From the NCBI GenBank assembly GCA_024234055.1, contig JACKOW010000008.1, forward strand, positions 1-64,000: 64,000 nt of DNA, in the 5' to 3' direction. Each line of letters opens with the position of its first letter. Positions within the stretch are counted from its first letter, which is position 1. This document shows positions 48,747 through 56,799 of the stretch, piece after piece. A model generated the notes under the pieces. That model ran no database searches. It was not told the origin of the DNA and saw nothing but the letters and a program-made list of their open reading frames with translations. The position numbers and the translations under genes are program-made. The stretch comes from Rhodanobacteraceae bacterium (lineage in GTDB: Bacteria; Pseudomonadota; Gammaproteobacteria; Xanthomonadales; SZUA-5).

Positions 48747-49114
48747 GGATCTTCCCCAGTTGTGAGTATTGGTACATCTACCCCGGTCCGGATCGACCGG
48801 GAAAAAGGCGGGCGGAGTATACGGGCGGCCTGCCCGCTTGTAGAGCACGGCGTGCTCCGCAGGGCCCCTCAAGGCCCACAACGGGCGGAATTCGGCGATG
48901 ACCGGGGTGACATCTGGTCTTGCAGGCGATGCCTTGGCAGGGCGTAGGGCGAACCAGGTCACAATCTGACGCGAAGGAGCCAATTCCTGATACTCTTGTC
49001 AAGCACTGTGACGCGTCCGTCACATTGCTGACGCCCCCTGACCGATCATCGACATTGGATTTGATCAAGGCCGCCAGCTAGAGCGGCTCGAAAGCAACCC
49101 CTGGAGTGCCCTCG
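48747..49114. other. 368-bp divergent promoter region of hppA and the DUF1330-like gene
   Basis: No gene and no member of the interspersed repeat families is seen here, unlike most other long gaps. It contains a short inverted repeat at 49007-49024 (listed separately) and a GGTCCGGATCGACC segment near 48784-48797. Promoters for both flanking genes must lie within it, but I could not fix -35/-10 boxes with confidence. Confidence 0.6.
49007..49024. promoter_or_regulatory. Inverted repeat TGTGACG-N4-CGTCACA, possible operator
   Basis: Perfect 7-bp arms separated by CGTC, about 90 bp before the DUF1330-like gene and 260 bp before hppA. The half-site TGTGA/TCACA resembles the CRP/Clp core, but the spacing between the five-base cores is 8 rather than the 6 of CRP sites. 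It may bind another dimeric regulator or be chance. Confidence 0.35.
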
Positions 49115-49732
49115 ATGACCGACCCTGCAGCCTATCTGCTGTTGCTTGCACGCGCCAGCGACCGCAGCTTCTCGGACTACGTTGCAGCATTGCCGGCGCT
49201 GCACCAGCGGCACGGCGGACACTTTGCAGCAATGGCACCGGCGCCAATGGTGGAGCAATACGGTCAAAATGGCTCCGCGCATGCGGTCCTGCTCTCAGGC
49301 TGGCCGTCGCTGCAACAGTCACTGGCCTTCTGGCAGTCAGCGGCGCACGGCGTGCTGCTTCGCCGATTTGGTGCAGACGCCATGGTCGCCATTGCCATCG
49401 AGGCCGAACCCGGGCTGCCGAGCAGGAGTGTCACCGAGGCGCTCGCGGTGTTCCTCGGACCCGGCCCCACACCGGCCCTGCTGGAAGCTGCCGGCGCACA
49501 TGCCCTGGCGCTGGTGCGCGAGCGCAATATAACGGCGCTCCAAGGGCAGTGGACCCACGGCGATGTCGCCATCTACGGCTGGAACTCGGAGCGCGACGCG
49601 CGCCAGCAGCTGGTGGCCTTCAGCTCCGGGCAGCGCGGCCGGGCGATGCTGCTGCCGGGTCTGCACAAGACACCTGCCAGCAGAGTTCGGCAAGAACATG
49701 AATTCGGACCGCTGCTGCTGCAGGCAAGCTGA
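49115..49732 (+). CDS. Tandem DUF1330-like (dimeric alpha/beta-barrel) protein
   Basis: 205 residues from MTDPAAYLLLLARASDRSFS, with GGAG 8 bp before the ATG. A GTG 9 bp upstream overlaps that site and is less likely. The first half (about 1-95: YVAALPALHQRHGGHFAAMA, AVLLSGWPSLQQSLAFWQS) matches the pattern of DUF1330, with the Gly-Gly and the WPS..A..fw.S signature. The second half (about 105-200) looks like a divergent second copy (ALALVRERNITALQGQWTHG). The function is unknown. Members are ferredoxin-fold dimers. It is divergent from hppA and stands alone. Confidence 0.65.
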   Translation: MTDPAAYLLLLARASDRSFSDYVAALPALHQRHGGHFAAMAPAPMVEQYGQNGSAHAVLLSGWPSLQQSLAFWQSAAHGVLLRRFGADAMVAIAIEAEPGLPSRSVTEALAVFLGPGPTPALLEAAGAHALALVRERNITALQGQWTHGDVAIYGWNSERDARQQLVAFSSGQRGRAMLLPGLHKTPASRVRQEHEFGPLLLQAS

Positions 49733-49824
49733 GCGGGTTCCGCACGCTGGTCGCTGCGCCCAGACCACTAGACCGCATTTCTCACACCTGTTGCGGACGT
49801 TCGCGCAGCTGTGACAGATGCGGG

Positions 49825-50253
49825 CTAGTCATTGCGGGTGCGCTCGACCAGCAGACGCATGCCCAGCACACCACCGATCATGAACAGCGCGACCATTGCC
49901 ACCAGTACCAGCGTGGCGTAGATGATGATGGCCGCGATGTCATCGGCACCAGCGCTGCTGGCCCAGTACCAGGTCAGCAGCAGCGCCGCGGTCAGTACCA
50001 CACCGAGTACCAGGGCCAGCTTGCCCAGCGGTTTGCGCCAGTTGAAGGCGCCGAGCGCCGCCAATGGCAGCGACGTCAGCACCAGCCAGGCTTCGGTGCC
50101 GCTTTGGCCACCGTCGGTCATGCGCCACAGCACGTAGATCGCTGCCAGCGCGATCAGCACGCTGACACCCGTGGCACGCCACAGCGGCGTGCGCCCCAGC
50201 ACAGCCAGCAGAAGGAACTGCAGCGCAGCTGCGGCGAATATCCAATGAGTCAT
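49825..50253 (-). CDS. Small integral membrane protein of unknown function
   Basis: 142 residues, starting MTHWIFAAAALQFLLLAVLG, with about five hydrophobic segments (4-20, 28-44, 56-70, 77-97 and 105-131) and a basic tail MRLLVERTRND. I recognise no family motif. It follows pfp by about 160 bp, a gap that contains a small GGGGCAC array, and is convergent with the DUF1330-like gene. Hydrophobic periodicity supports a real protein. Confidence 0.65.
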   Translation of the reverse strand: MTHWIFAAAALQFLLLAVLGRTPLWRATGVSVLIALAAIYVLWRMTDGGQSGTEAWLVLTSLPLAALGAFNWRKPLGKLALVLGVVLTAALLLTWYWASSAGADDIAAIIIYATLVLVAMVALFMIGGVLGMRLLVERTRND

Positions 50254-50303
50254 TCAGCTTACCTCTGAGCCAATCGCCACCAGCTGTTGAACGGGGAAAA
50301 CAA

Positions 50304-50395
50304 GGGGCACGGGGCACGGGGCACGGGATGAAATATGCGGCAAGATCGCAGTAGGTCGCAAACCTGGTCCCCTGTCCTGTGCCCCTGCATGAGCA
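50304..50395. repeat. Short GGGGCAC array with inverted C-rich partner
   Basis: Three GGGGCAC units (about 50304-50324), and about 45 bp later CCCCTGTCCTGTGCCCCTGC (50369-50389), which is a degenerate inverse. The pattern is a small version of the array / inverse-array elements at 26707 and 31719. It lies between the pfp stop and the membrane-protein start. Confidence 0.65.
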
Positions 50396-50411
50396 ACCCA
50401 GGCTCAGGCCC

Positions 50412-51671
50412 TCAAACGGAATATGCCGGCAAGCGCCGCGCCACCGGGCGGTTCTTCAACTGCACATAATCGGGCAGACCATTGACATAGGGCGGGTAGG
50501 CTTCGCCCTGGATCAGGCCTTCCAGATAGCTGCGCGCGGCGCGGGTAATGCCAAGACCATCCTCACGAATGTAGGCCGGCGGCAGCTTGCGCTCCTTGTT
50601 GGCGATATCTGCCAGATGGGCCGTGACAATCTCGTATCGATAGGGCCGGTTGGACAGGCGCTTGACGATGGGCATCACCGCGTTCTTGCCGGCCAGCGCC
50701 AGCTTGACCGCCGCCGCGCCGACCTTGAGGCTGATGTCCAGATCAGTCTTGCTGGCGATATGGCGCGCGGAGCGCTGCAGATAGTCCGACACCGCCCAAT
50801 GGTATTTGTAGCCCAGCGCCGCCCGCACCTTTTCGGCCACCACCGGACCGGCGCCCCCCAGTTGCACATGACCGAAAGCATCCTTGCTGCCAGCCTCGGC
50901 CAGAAACCGTCCCTGGGCATCACGCACGCCTTCGGACACCACCACCGTGCAATAGCCGTGCTTCTCCACCGCCAGCTTGACCGCCGCCAGGAAGCGGGTT
51001 TCGTCGAAGGCCACCTCGGGGAACAGGATCAGGTGCGGCGGTTCGCCCTCCTTCGAACCGGCCAGGCCGGCCGCTGCCGCAATCCAGCCGGCATGACGCC
51101 CCATCACCTCCAGCACGAAGACCTTGGTCGAGGATTCGGCCATGCTCAGCACATCCAGACTGGCTTCGCGGGTGGACACCGCCACGTACTTGGCCACCGA
51201 GCCAAAGCCGGGGCAGACATCGGTCAGCGCCAGATCGTTATCGATGGTCTTGGGCACGCCGACGCAGACCATCGGATGTCCGAGTGCCTCGGCCACCTGC
51301 GACAGCTTGTGCGTGGTATCGGCCGAGTCATTGCCACCGTTGTAGAGGAAGTAGCCGATATCATGGGCCTTGCAGACCTCGACCACGCGCTCGTAGTGAG
51401 CGCGATCCTGCTCCAGCGACTTGAGCTTGAAGCGGCAGGAGCCGAAGGCGCCGCCGGGCGTGTGCCTGAGGGCGCGAATGGCTTCGGGCTTTTCCAGCCG
51501 AGTATCGATCAGGTCCTCGCGCAGCACGCCGATGATGCCGTTGCGGGCCGCATACACGCGGCCAATCCGGGACGGATGCCTGCGCGCCGTTTCAATGACG
51601 GCCGACGCACTGGCATTGATGGTGGCAGTGACGCCACCGGATTGGGCATAGAGCAGATTGGCGACTGACAT
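50412..51671 (-). CDS. pfp: Pyrophosphate-dependent 6-phosphofructokinase
   Basis: 419 residues from MSVANLLYAQSGGVTATINA. It phosphorylates fructose 6-phosphate reversibly with pyrophosphate. PPi specificity is suggested by YNGGNDSADTTHKLS in place of the ATP-type GGDGS/GGEGT loop and by the string GVPKTIDNDLALTD, with lysine before TIDND. The substrate-site segment EVMGRHAGWIAAAAGLA is present. The upstream Met at 51722 is ignored. The gene is divergent from adk and 1.7 kb from hppA. The three enzymes link PPi, glycolysis and adenylate balance. Confidence 0.93.
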   Translation of the reverse strand: MSVANLLYAQSGGVTATINASASAVIETARRHPSRIGRVYAARNGIIGVLREDLIDTRLEKPEAIRALRHTPGGAFGSCRFKLKSLEQDRAHYERVVEVCKAHDIGYFLYNGGNDSADTTHKLSQVAEALGHPMVCVGVPKTIDNDLALTDVCPGFGSVAKYVAVSTREASLDVLSMAESSTKVFVLEVMGRHAGWIAAAAGLAGSKEGEPPHLILFPEVAFDETRFLAAVKLAVEKHGYCTVVVSEGVRDAQGRFLAEAGSKDAFGHVQLGGAGPVVAEKVRAALGYKYHWAVSDYLQRSARHIASKTDLDISLKVGAAAVKLALAGKNAVMPIVKRLSNRPYRYEIVTAHLADIANKERKLPPAYIREDGLGITRAARSYLEGLIQGEAYPPYVNGLPDYVQLKNRPVARRLPAYSV

Positions 51672-51865
51672 GGATGGCTCCTGGGCAGGTTTCGGGCGCA
51701 CGAGCTCCGGTTTCGGAGGCAAATCGCCGGTCCGGCAACTCTCGCTGCAGCGCAGTTTGACTTGTGCGGGTGGCGCACGCTAGGTTCGACCATTGTTTGT
51801 CTTTATTTCCTCGTCAAGCGCTGGCACGCTGTCGTTGACGGCGGCCGCCCTCTGAGACTACTAGC

Positions 51866-52426
51866 ATGCGCATCGTACTTCTGGGTGCTCCCGGTTCCGG
51901 CAAGGGGACGCAAGCAGCCCTGCTGAAAACGCGATTGAACGTTCCCCACATCTCCACCGGCGAGATCCTGCGCGCTGCCGTGGCCGCGGGCACACCGCTC
52001 GGCCTTCAGGCCAAGGCGGTCATGGCGGCCGGAGCACTGGTGTCCGATGAGATCGTGCTCGGCATGCTCGAAGAGCGTTTCAGCCAGCCTGACGTGCTCG
52101 GCGGCTTCATTCTCGATGGCTATCCGCGCAATCTGGCGCAGGCCAATGCGCTGGAAGCGCTGCTCGGCCGGCTGGGTCAGCCCATCGACCGCGCCGTGCA
52201 ACTGGACGTGGCCGAAAGCACCCTGCTGCAGCGACTGGCCGGACGGGCCCAGGCCGAGGGTCGGGCCGACGACAATCCAGAATCGGTGGCCCATCGCCTG
52301 CACGTGTACACCGAACAGACCGCGCCGGTGATCGATTTCTACGAGAAGCACGGTGCGCTGGTGCGCGTACCAGGCGAAGGCAGCATGGACGAGATTCTGG
52401 AGCGCATCATCGCCGCCCTGGCTTGA
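51866..52426 (+). CDS. adk: Adenylate kinase (short-lid form)
   Basis: 186 residues. ATP + AMP to 2 ADP. P-loop GAPGSGKGTQAALL, AMP site HISTGEILRAAV, and DGYPRNLAQANALE (the usual DGFPR reads DGYPR). The lid between about 126 and 137 is short (GRAQAEGRADDNPESVAHRL), with no zinc cysteines, as in other Lysobacterales and many actinobacteria rather than the 214-residue E. coli type. It is divergent from pfp, across 194 bp, and convergent with the TusA-like gene, whose stop is 4 bp away. Confidence 0.95.
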   Translation: MRIVLLGAPGSGKGTQAALLKTRLNVPHISTGEILRAAVAAGTPLGLQAKAVMAAGALVSDEIVLGMLEERFSQPDVLGGFILDGYPRNLAQANALEALLGRLGQPIDRAVQLDVAESTLLQRLAGRAQAEGRADDNPESVAHRLHVYTEQTAPVIDFYEKHGALVRVPGEGSMDEILERIIAALA

Positions 52427-52430
52427 CGGA

Positions 52431-52673
52431 TCAGGCGCTGCGCACCCGGATCTTCAGCACGCCATCGTCACCGCTTGTGCATCCCAGATACTGGCATGCT
52501 CCGCGGGCGCACAGGGCTTCGATGTCCAGACCGGCCAGCGGGTCGGTGGCCCAGACTTCAAATTCTGCGCCCGCCGGTGAGTTGCGCATCGCCCGGCGCA
52601 AGTACACCAGCGGTTCCGGACACATCAGACCGCGGGCGTCAACGATCGAGGTGTGTGGCTTGCTTGTCTCCAT
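52431..52673 (-). CDS. TusA-family sulfurtransferase
   Basis: 80 residues from METSKPHTSIVDARGLMCPE. A start 6 codons upstream (MGIIQI) is possible. The family motif CPEPL (CPxP) with the active cysteine is at about 18, followed by the TDPLAGLDIEALC stretch. TusA relays persulfide sulfur for tRNA 2-thiouridine, but paralogues with the same fold serve other sulfur routes. A second cysteine pair (CARGACQYLGC) near 53-63 is notable. It is convergent with adk and divergent from the membrane protein upstream of mpl. Confidence 0.85.
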   Translation of the reverse strand: METSKPHTSIVDARGLMCPEPLVYLRRAMRNSPAGAEFEVWATDPLAGLDIEALCARGACQYLGCTSGDDGVLKIRVRSA

Positions 52674-52763
52674 GATTTGGATAATGCCCATGAAGCATCG
52701 GCGGCGTCAGCCTGTGGCCGAACAGGTCGGAGTCTCGCTGCTCAGCGTCAGCGAGACGGCAAC

Positions 52764-53285
52764 ATGGGCCTGACAGCATTGCTGCGGTGGACGCTGGATC
52801 TGCTGCAACTGCGCGGCACGCCGGCCGACGCCCCACCCTCGCCAATGCTGCTGGCGCAGCTGCTGGTCCTGGACCTGATCTCCAGCGTGTTCTATCTGCA
52901 GGCCCTGGGCAGCGAGCTGGCCTTCGACGTGCTGCTGGGCCGGATGCTGCTGAATGTGCTGATGGTCTACGCGGTGATGCGGGTCTTCAACCGTACGCCC
53001 CGATTCCTGCAGACGCTGATCGCGATGTACGCGGTCAGTGCCCTGCTCACCTTCATCCTGTTGCCGATTGCCTCGGCCTTGGTGCGCTCACAAGGTGACA
53101 GTCCTGATCTCGGGCTGCAGGTCCTGCAACTGGGCTTTCTCTCATTGCTGATCTGGAGCATCGTCGTCAATGCCCACATCCTGCGCCATGCGTTGTCGCT
53201 GAAATTCTGGCTGGCGTTGCCACTGTCGCTGGGCCTATTCATGCTGTTCAACGAGATCGCTGCCGTGATGTTTCCATTCGAATGA
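52764..53285 (+). CDS. Integral membrane protein encoded before mpl
   Basis: 173 residues from MGLTALLRWTLDLLQLRGTP, with about five hydrophobic segments (about 28-50, 57-75, 85-107, 122-143 and 150-170). No catalytic motif is visible and I do not recognise the family beyond a general resemblance to multi-pass Yip1-like proteins. It ends 9 bp before mpl, so they are co-transcribed. An open stretch upstream (from 52653) overlaps tusA in antisense and is ignored. Confidence 0.7.
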   Translation: MGLTALLRWTLDLLQLRGTPADAPPSPMLLAQLLVLDLISSVFYLQALGSELAFDVLLGRMLLNVLMVYAVMRVFNRTPRFLQTLIAMYAVSALLTFILLPIASALVRSQGDSPDLGLQVLQLGFLSLLIWSIVVNAHILRHALSLKFWLALPLSLGLFMLFNEIAAVMFPFE

Positions 53286-53294
53286 GTTTCTAGG

Positions 53295-54683
53295 ATGAAC
53301 ACCGACCTGCACATCCTCGGTATCTGCGGCACCTTCATGGGCGGCATCGCCGCCATTGCCCGCGAATCCGGGATGAAGGTATCGGGCAGCGACCGTGATG
53401 TCTATCCGCCGATGAGCACCCAGCTGGAAGCCCTCGGCATCCAGTTGCATGAGGGCTACAGCGCCGAGCACCTGCCGCCGCCACCGGCAGAGATCGCCGT
53501 CGGCAACGCGCTCTCGCGTGGCAACGCAGCGGTGGAATCGGTGCTGGATCGGCGTCTGGAATACACCAGCGGCCCCGAATGGCTGGCCCGACGGGTGCTG
53601 CACCGCCGCCGCGTGCTGGCGGTGGCCGGCACCCACGGCAAGACCACCACCTCGGCGTTGCTGGCCTTTCTGCTCGACCGCCAGGGACGCGATCCAGGCT
53701 TTCTGATCGGTGGCGTGCCGCATGACTTCCCGGTGTCGGCGCGCCTGGGCGCCGGCGATGACTTCGTCATCGAGGCCGACGAATACGACACCGCCTTCTT
53801 CGACAAGCGCTCCAAGTTCGTGCATTACCGGCCGACGGTCGCAATCCTCAACAACCTCGAATACGACCACGCCGACATCTTCCCGGATCTTGCCGCCATC
53901 CAGCGCCAGTTCCACCATCTGGTGCGCACGGTTCCCGGCAACGGCAGGCTGATCGTCAACGGCGAGGACGCTTCGCTGGCGCAGGTGCTGGAGATGGGCT
54001 GTTGGACGCCGGTGGAGCGCTTTGGCCTGGACAGCGCCGAATTCGACTGGCGAGGCGAACTGCTGAGTGACGATGGCTCCCACTTCCGGCTGTGGAATCA
54101 CGGCAGCCTGATCGGTGAGACGCGCTGGAAACTGCTGGGACGGCACAATGTCGCCAATGCCGTTGGCGCGATTGCCGCCGCGGCCGCCATCGGTCTGAAT
54201 CCCGCCCACAGCCTGGAACTGCTCGGCGCCTTCGGCAGCGTCCGCCGGCGCCTGGAAAGCGTGGGCGAGATTCATGGCATCCGCATCTACGACGATTTTG
54301 CACATCATCCGACTGCCATCGCCACCACCCTGGAGGGCTTGCGCGCGGCCATCGGCAATGCCCGGCTGATCGCGGTGATGGAGCCTCGCAGCAATTCGAT
54401 GCGCCAAGGCGCGCACGCACTGGCGCTGCCCAAGGCATTCATCCCAGCCGATCGCGTACACGTGCTGGCGCGACCGGAGCTGGGCTGGGATGCCGCGCGT
54501 ACGCTGGCACCGGTCGGCGCCCGACTGGCGATAGCCGCATCGGTGCCCGAACTGCTGGACGCAGTCGCCCGCGAGGCGCGTAGTGGCGACCACATCATAT
54601 TCATGAGCAATGGCGGATTCGAAGGCGCGTCGCGGCGTTTGCTGGCGCAGCTGAGCGAGCTTCCGTGCGGCTCGCCGGCCTGA
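53295..54683 (+). CDS. mpl: UDP-N-acetylmuramate:L-alanyl-gamma-D-glutamyl-meso-DAP ligase
   Basis: 462 residues. Mur-ligase fold: N-terminal LHILGICGTFMGGIAAIARE, the ATP loop VAGTHGKTTTSALLAFLL (about 112-129), IEADEYDTAFFDKRSKFVHY and the C-terminal DDFAHHPTAIATTLEGL. It recycles the tripeptide released from old peptidoglycan by joining it to UDP-MurNAc. The DEYDTAFFDKRSKF string distinguishes Mpl from MurC. It is followed after 16 bp by the LON-domain gene. An AmgK-like kinase for recycling of the sugar moiety is 5 kb downstream. Confidence 0.96.
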   Translation: MNTDLHILGICGTFMGGIAAIARESGMKVSGSDRDVYPPMSTQLEALGIQLHEGYSAEHLPPPPAEIAVGNALSRGNAAVESVLDRRLEYTSGPEWLARRVLHRRRVLAVAGTHGKTTTSALLAFLLDRQGRDPGFLIGGVPHDFPVSARLGAGDDFVIEADEYDTAFFDKRSKFVHYRPTVAILNNLEYDHADIFPDLAAIQRQFHHLVRTVPGNGRLIVNGEDASLAQVLEMGCWTPVERFGLDSAEFDWRGELLSDDGSHFRLWNHGSLIGETRWKLLGRHNVANAVGAIAAAAAIGLNPAHSLELLGAFGSVRRRLESVGEIHGIRIYDDFAHHPTAIATTLEGLRAAIGNARLIAVMEPRSNSMRQGAHALALPKAFIPADRVHVLARPELGWDAARTLAPVGARLAIAASVPELLDAVAREARSGDHIIFMSNGGFEGASRRLLAQLSELPCGSPA

Positions 54684-54699
54684 ACCGGGTGCGTCTGCC

Positions 54700-55308
54700 A
54701 TGAGCCTGTCGTCCGACGAATATCCGCTGTTCCCGCTATCCACCGTGCTCTATCCCGGCGGCACGCTGGCGCTGCGTATCTTCGAGCCGCGCTATCTGGC
54801 CATGATCCGCGACTGTGCCCGTGATTCCAGGCCCTTCGGCGTGACCCTGCTGTTGCGCGGCACCGACGATGACCAGAGCTCATCGGCGCTGGCCATCGGC
54901 ACGCTGGCGCAGATCGTCGATTTCTACACCCTGCCCGACGGCCTGCTCGGCATCCGCGCGCAGGGCGGACGGCGCTTCCACGTCGATCAGGCCCGCTCGC
55001 GCGACGATGGCCTGCTGATCGGCAAACTCACCCTCTGGGAAGACGAGCCCAGCCAGGAGCTGCCACCGGAATACTCGCTGCTGGCCAGGCTGGCGCAGGG
55101 ACTGGTCGAAAACCTCATCGAAGGCGCCCCGCCGCCAACCAAGGCCGAACTCGACGACGCCACCTGGATCAGCTTCAGACTGGCGGAACTGCTGCCCTTC
55201 AGCCTGGGCGAGAAGCAGCAGCTGCTGGAACTCACTGACGCCAACGAACGCCTGCAACGCGTGGTTGACGCCCTGCCCCGCTTCCGCAGCGACGCCGAAC
55301 CAGAGTAG
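54700..55308 (+). CDS. LON substrate-binding-domain protein
   Basis: 202 residues. It consists only of the N-terminal LON domain: YPLFPLSTVLYPGGTLALRI, FEPRYLAMIRDC, then a helical C-terminal part (LPFSLGEKQQLLELTDANER). There is no AAA or protease part. Such stand-alone domains are common near mpl and related genes, and their role is unknown. The stop codon TAG lies within the first bases (GTAGGAGCGACC) of a family B palindrome, so the repeat begins inside the last codon of the gene. Confidence 0.9.
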   Translation: MSLSSDEYPLFPLSTVLYPGGTLALRIFEPRYLAMIRDCARDSRPFGVTLLLRGTDDDQSSSALAIGTLAQIVDFYTLPDGLLGIRAQGGRRFHVDQARSRDDGLLIGKLTLWEDEPSQELPPEYSLLARLAQGLVENLIEGAPPPTKAELDDATWISFRLAELLPFSLGEKQQLLELTDANERLQRVVDALPRFRSDAEPE

Positions 55309-55470
55309 GAGCGACCTCGCGTCGCGACCGCCTCTTCGCGGTCTGAACTCATCGGTCGCGCCGCAAGGGCGCTCCTACTAATTGCGCGGCCCGTTGCAGG
55401 AGCGACCTCGCGTCGCGACCGCCTCTTCGCGGTCTGAACTCATCGGTCGCGCCGCAAGGGCGCTCCTACT
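55305..55470. repeat. Tandem pair of family B palindromes, 91-bp period
   Basis: Two palindromes (55305-55377 and 55396-55468), each starting with GAGCGACCTCGCGTCGCGAC and ending with CGCCGCAAGGGCGCTCCTAC, share the same centre CCTCTTCGCGGTCTGAACTC and the tail TTGCGCGGCCCGTTGCA. This implies a recent 91-bp duplication. The first copy overlaps the stop codon of the LON-domain gene. Confidence 0.9.
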
Positions 55471-55487
55471 AGTTGCGCGGCCCGTTG

Positions 55488-55635
55488 CAGGCGCAGAGGA
55501 CGCAAAGGAAAAGCCGAAAGAAGGCGGAGAAGAGCGTTTGAGTCTTGGGATGCAAGCTCTTTCTGTGGTAGCGGACTTGGTCCGCGACACCAGGCACACC
55601 GCAAAGCCTGTCGCGGACAGAGTCCGCTCCCACAG
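55488..55635. repeat. GGACGCAAAGG arm and family C palindrome
   Basis: A lone GCGCAGAGGACGCAAAGGAA arm starts at 55491. The family C palindrome spans 55563-55635: CTGTGGTAGCGGACTTGGTC, then GCCTGTCGCGGACAGAGTCC with GCTCCCACAG. With the family B pair these fill most of the 478-bp gap before the SDR gene. No gene is seen. Confidence 0.8.
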
Positions 55636-55786
55636 TGGCTTGGACGTGCCACCAGGGGCGAGCGGGACTCTCAGCCAGATCGTCGCCGACTCCATCGGCG
55701 AATGGTCAACTGAGAGCGCGCACCTCACGATGGCGGGCGATCGGCTAGCATGACCGCCGTCAAGCAAGCAGCGGAATCACATCACC

Positions 55787-56602
55787 ATGGCTACTCTGCG
55801 CAACCAGACCCTGTTCATCACCGGCGGCTCGCGCGGCATCGGCGAGGCCATTGCCCTGCGCGCGGCGCGGGATGGCGCCAATATCGTGCTCGCGGCCAAG
55901 ACCGAACGGGCGCACCCGAAGCTCCCAGGTACGATTCACTCGGTCGCCGCAGCCATCGAGGCTGCCGGCGGCAAGGCGCTGGCCATCCGCTGTGACATCC
56001 GCGAAGACCAGCAGGTGCAGGCGGCCGTCGCCCAGGCTGTGGCCCACTTCGGCGGTATCGACATCCTGGTCAACAATGCCAGCGCGATCAGTCTGACCGG
56101 CACGCTGGATACGCCGATGAAACGCTTCGATCTGATGTTCGGGGTCAATGTGCGCGGCACGTTCCTGGTCAGCCAGACTTGCATCCCGCACCTGAAGCAG
56201 TCTGCCAATCCGCATATCCTGACGCTGGCGCCGCCGCTGAACATGGATCCGAAGTGGTTTGCGCCGCACACCGCCTACACCATGGCCAAATACGGCATGA
56301 GCCAGTGCGTGCTCGGCATGGCGCCTGAATTTGCCGCCGACGGCATCGCCATCAACGCGTTGTGGCCGCGCACCGTGATCCACACCGCCGCGCTGGCCAT
56401 GATTCCCGGCGTGGATCCCGACCGCTGCCGCACGCCCGAGATCATGGCCGACGCCGCCCACGCCATCCTCACGACACCCAGCCGGGAACGGACAGGCCAG
56501 TTTCTGATCGACGAAGACGTGCTCCGAGCCGCCGGCGTCAGCGATTTCGATCGCTACGCCGTGAAGCCGGGGATGGCGTTGCTGCCGGATCTATTTCTGT
56601 AG
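55787..56602 (+). CDS. Short-chain dehydrogenase/reductase, HSDL2-like
   Basis: 271 residues. The NAD(P) motif [19 protein letters not shown] is at about 13-30, [16 protein letters not shown] at about 92-107, and the catalytic Tyr-Lys in [15 protein letters not shown] (YxxxK). The C-terminal part with [17 protein letters not shown] and [18 protein letters not shown] resembles the bacterial homologues of hydroxysteroid dehydrogenase-like protein 2. The substrate is unknown. It stands between a repeat-filled gap and hemL. Confidence 0.88.
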   Translation: MATLRNQTLFITGGSRGIGEAIALRAARDGANIVLAAKTERAHPKLPGTIHSVAAAIEAAGGKALAIRCDIREDQQVQAAVAQAVAHFGGIDILVNNASAISLTGTLDTPMKRFDLMFGVNVRGTFLVSQTCIPHLKQSANPHILTLAPPLNMDPKWFAPHTAYTMAKYGMSQCVLGMAPEFAADGIAINALWPRTVIHTAALAMIPGVDPDRCRTPEIMADAAHAILTTPSRERTGQFLIDEDVLRAAGVSDFDRYAVKPGMALLPDLFL

Positions 56603-56628
56603 CCGGGAGCCCGCTGGGCCTTCCTGTC

Positions 56629-56799
56629 GGGACCCGGGACCGGGGCCCCGGGAAGATCAAGGGCGTGGCGCGCCGACAAGTCGGCATTTCCGCTCGAAAG
56701 CCAACCATTACTCAATCACGGAAACATATCGAATGAACTCAAACTCACATCCAGGCGAACGCTCTCCCCGGGTCCCGGGTCCCGGGTCCCCGGTCCGGG
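56629..56799. repeat. Inverted GGGACCC / GGGTCCC repeats straddling the hemL start
   Basis: The left arm is GGGACCCGGGACCGGGGCCC (56630-56649). The right arm has CCCCGGGTCCCGGGTCCCGG with one more unit (56766-56795), a 7-bp repeat CCCGGGT. About 112 bp separate them, including the hemL ribosome-site region and start codon (56733). The right arm is in frame inside hemL and encodes [10 protein letters not shown]. It is related to the heptamer arrays elsewhere in the window. Confidence 0.85.

Noticed and set aside
46689..48947. 752-residue open frame antisense to hppA
   Set aside because: His/Gly/Asp-rich composition typical of the antisense frame of a GC-rich gene. The hppA frame is fully conserved.
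49007..49024. CRP/Clp binding site
   Set aside because: The TGTGA and TCACA cores are separated by 8 bases instead of 6. Kept only as a generic inverted repeat of low confidence.
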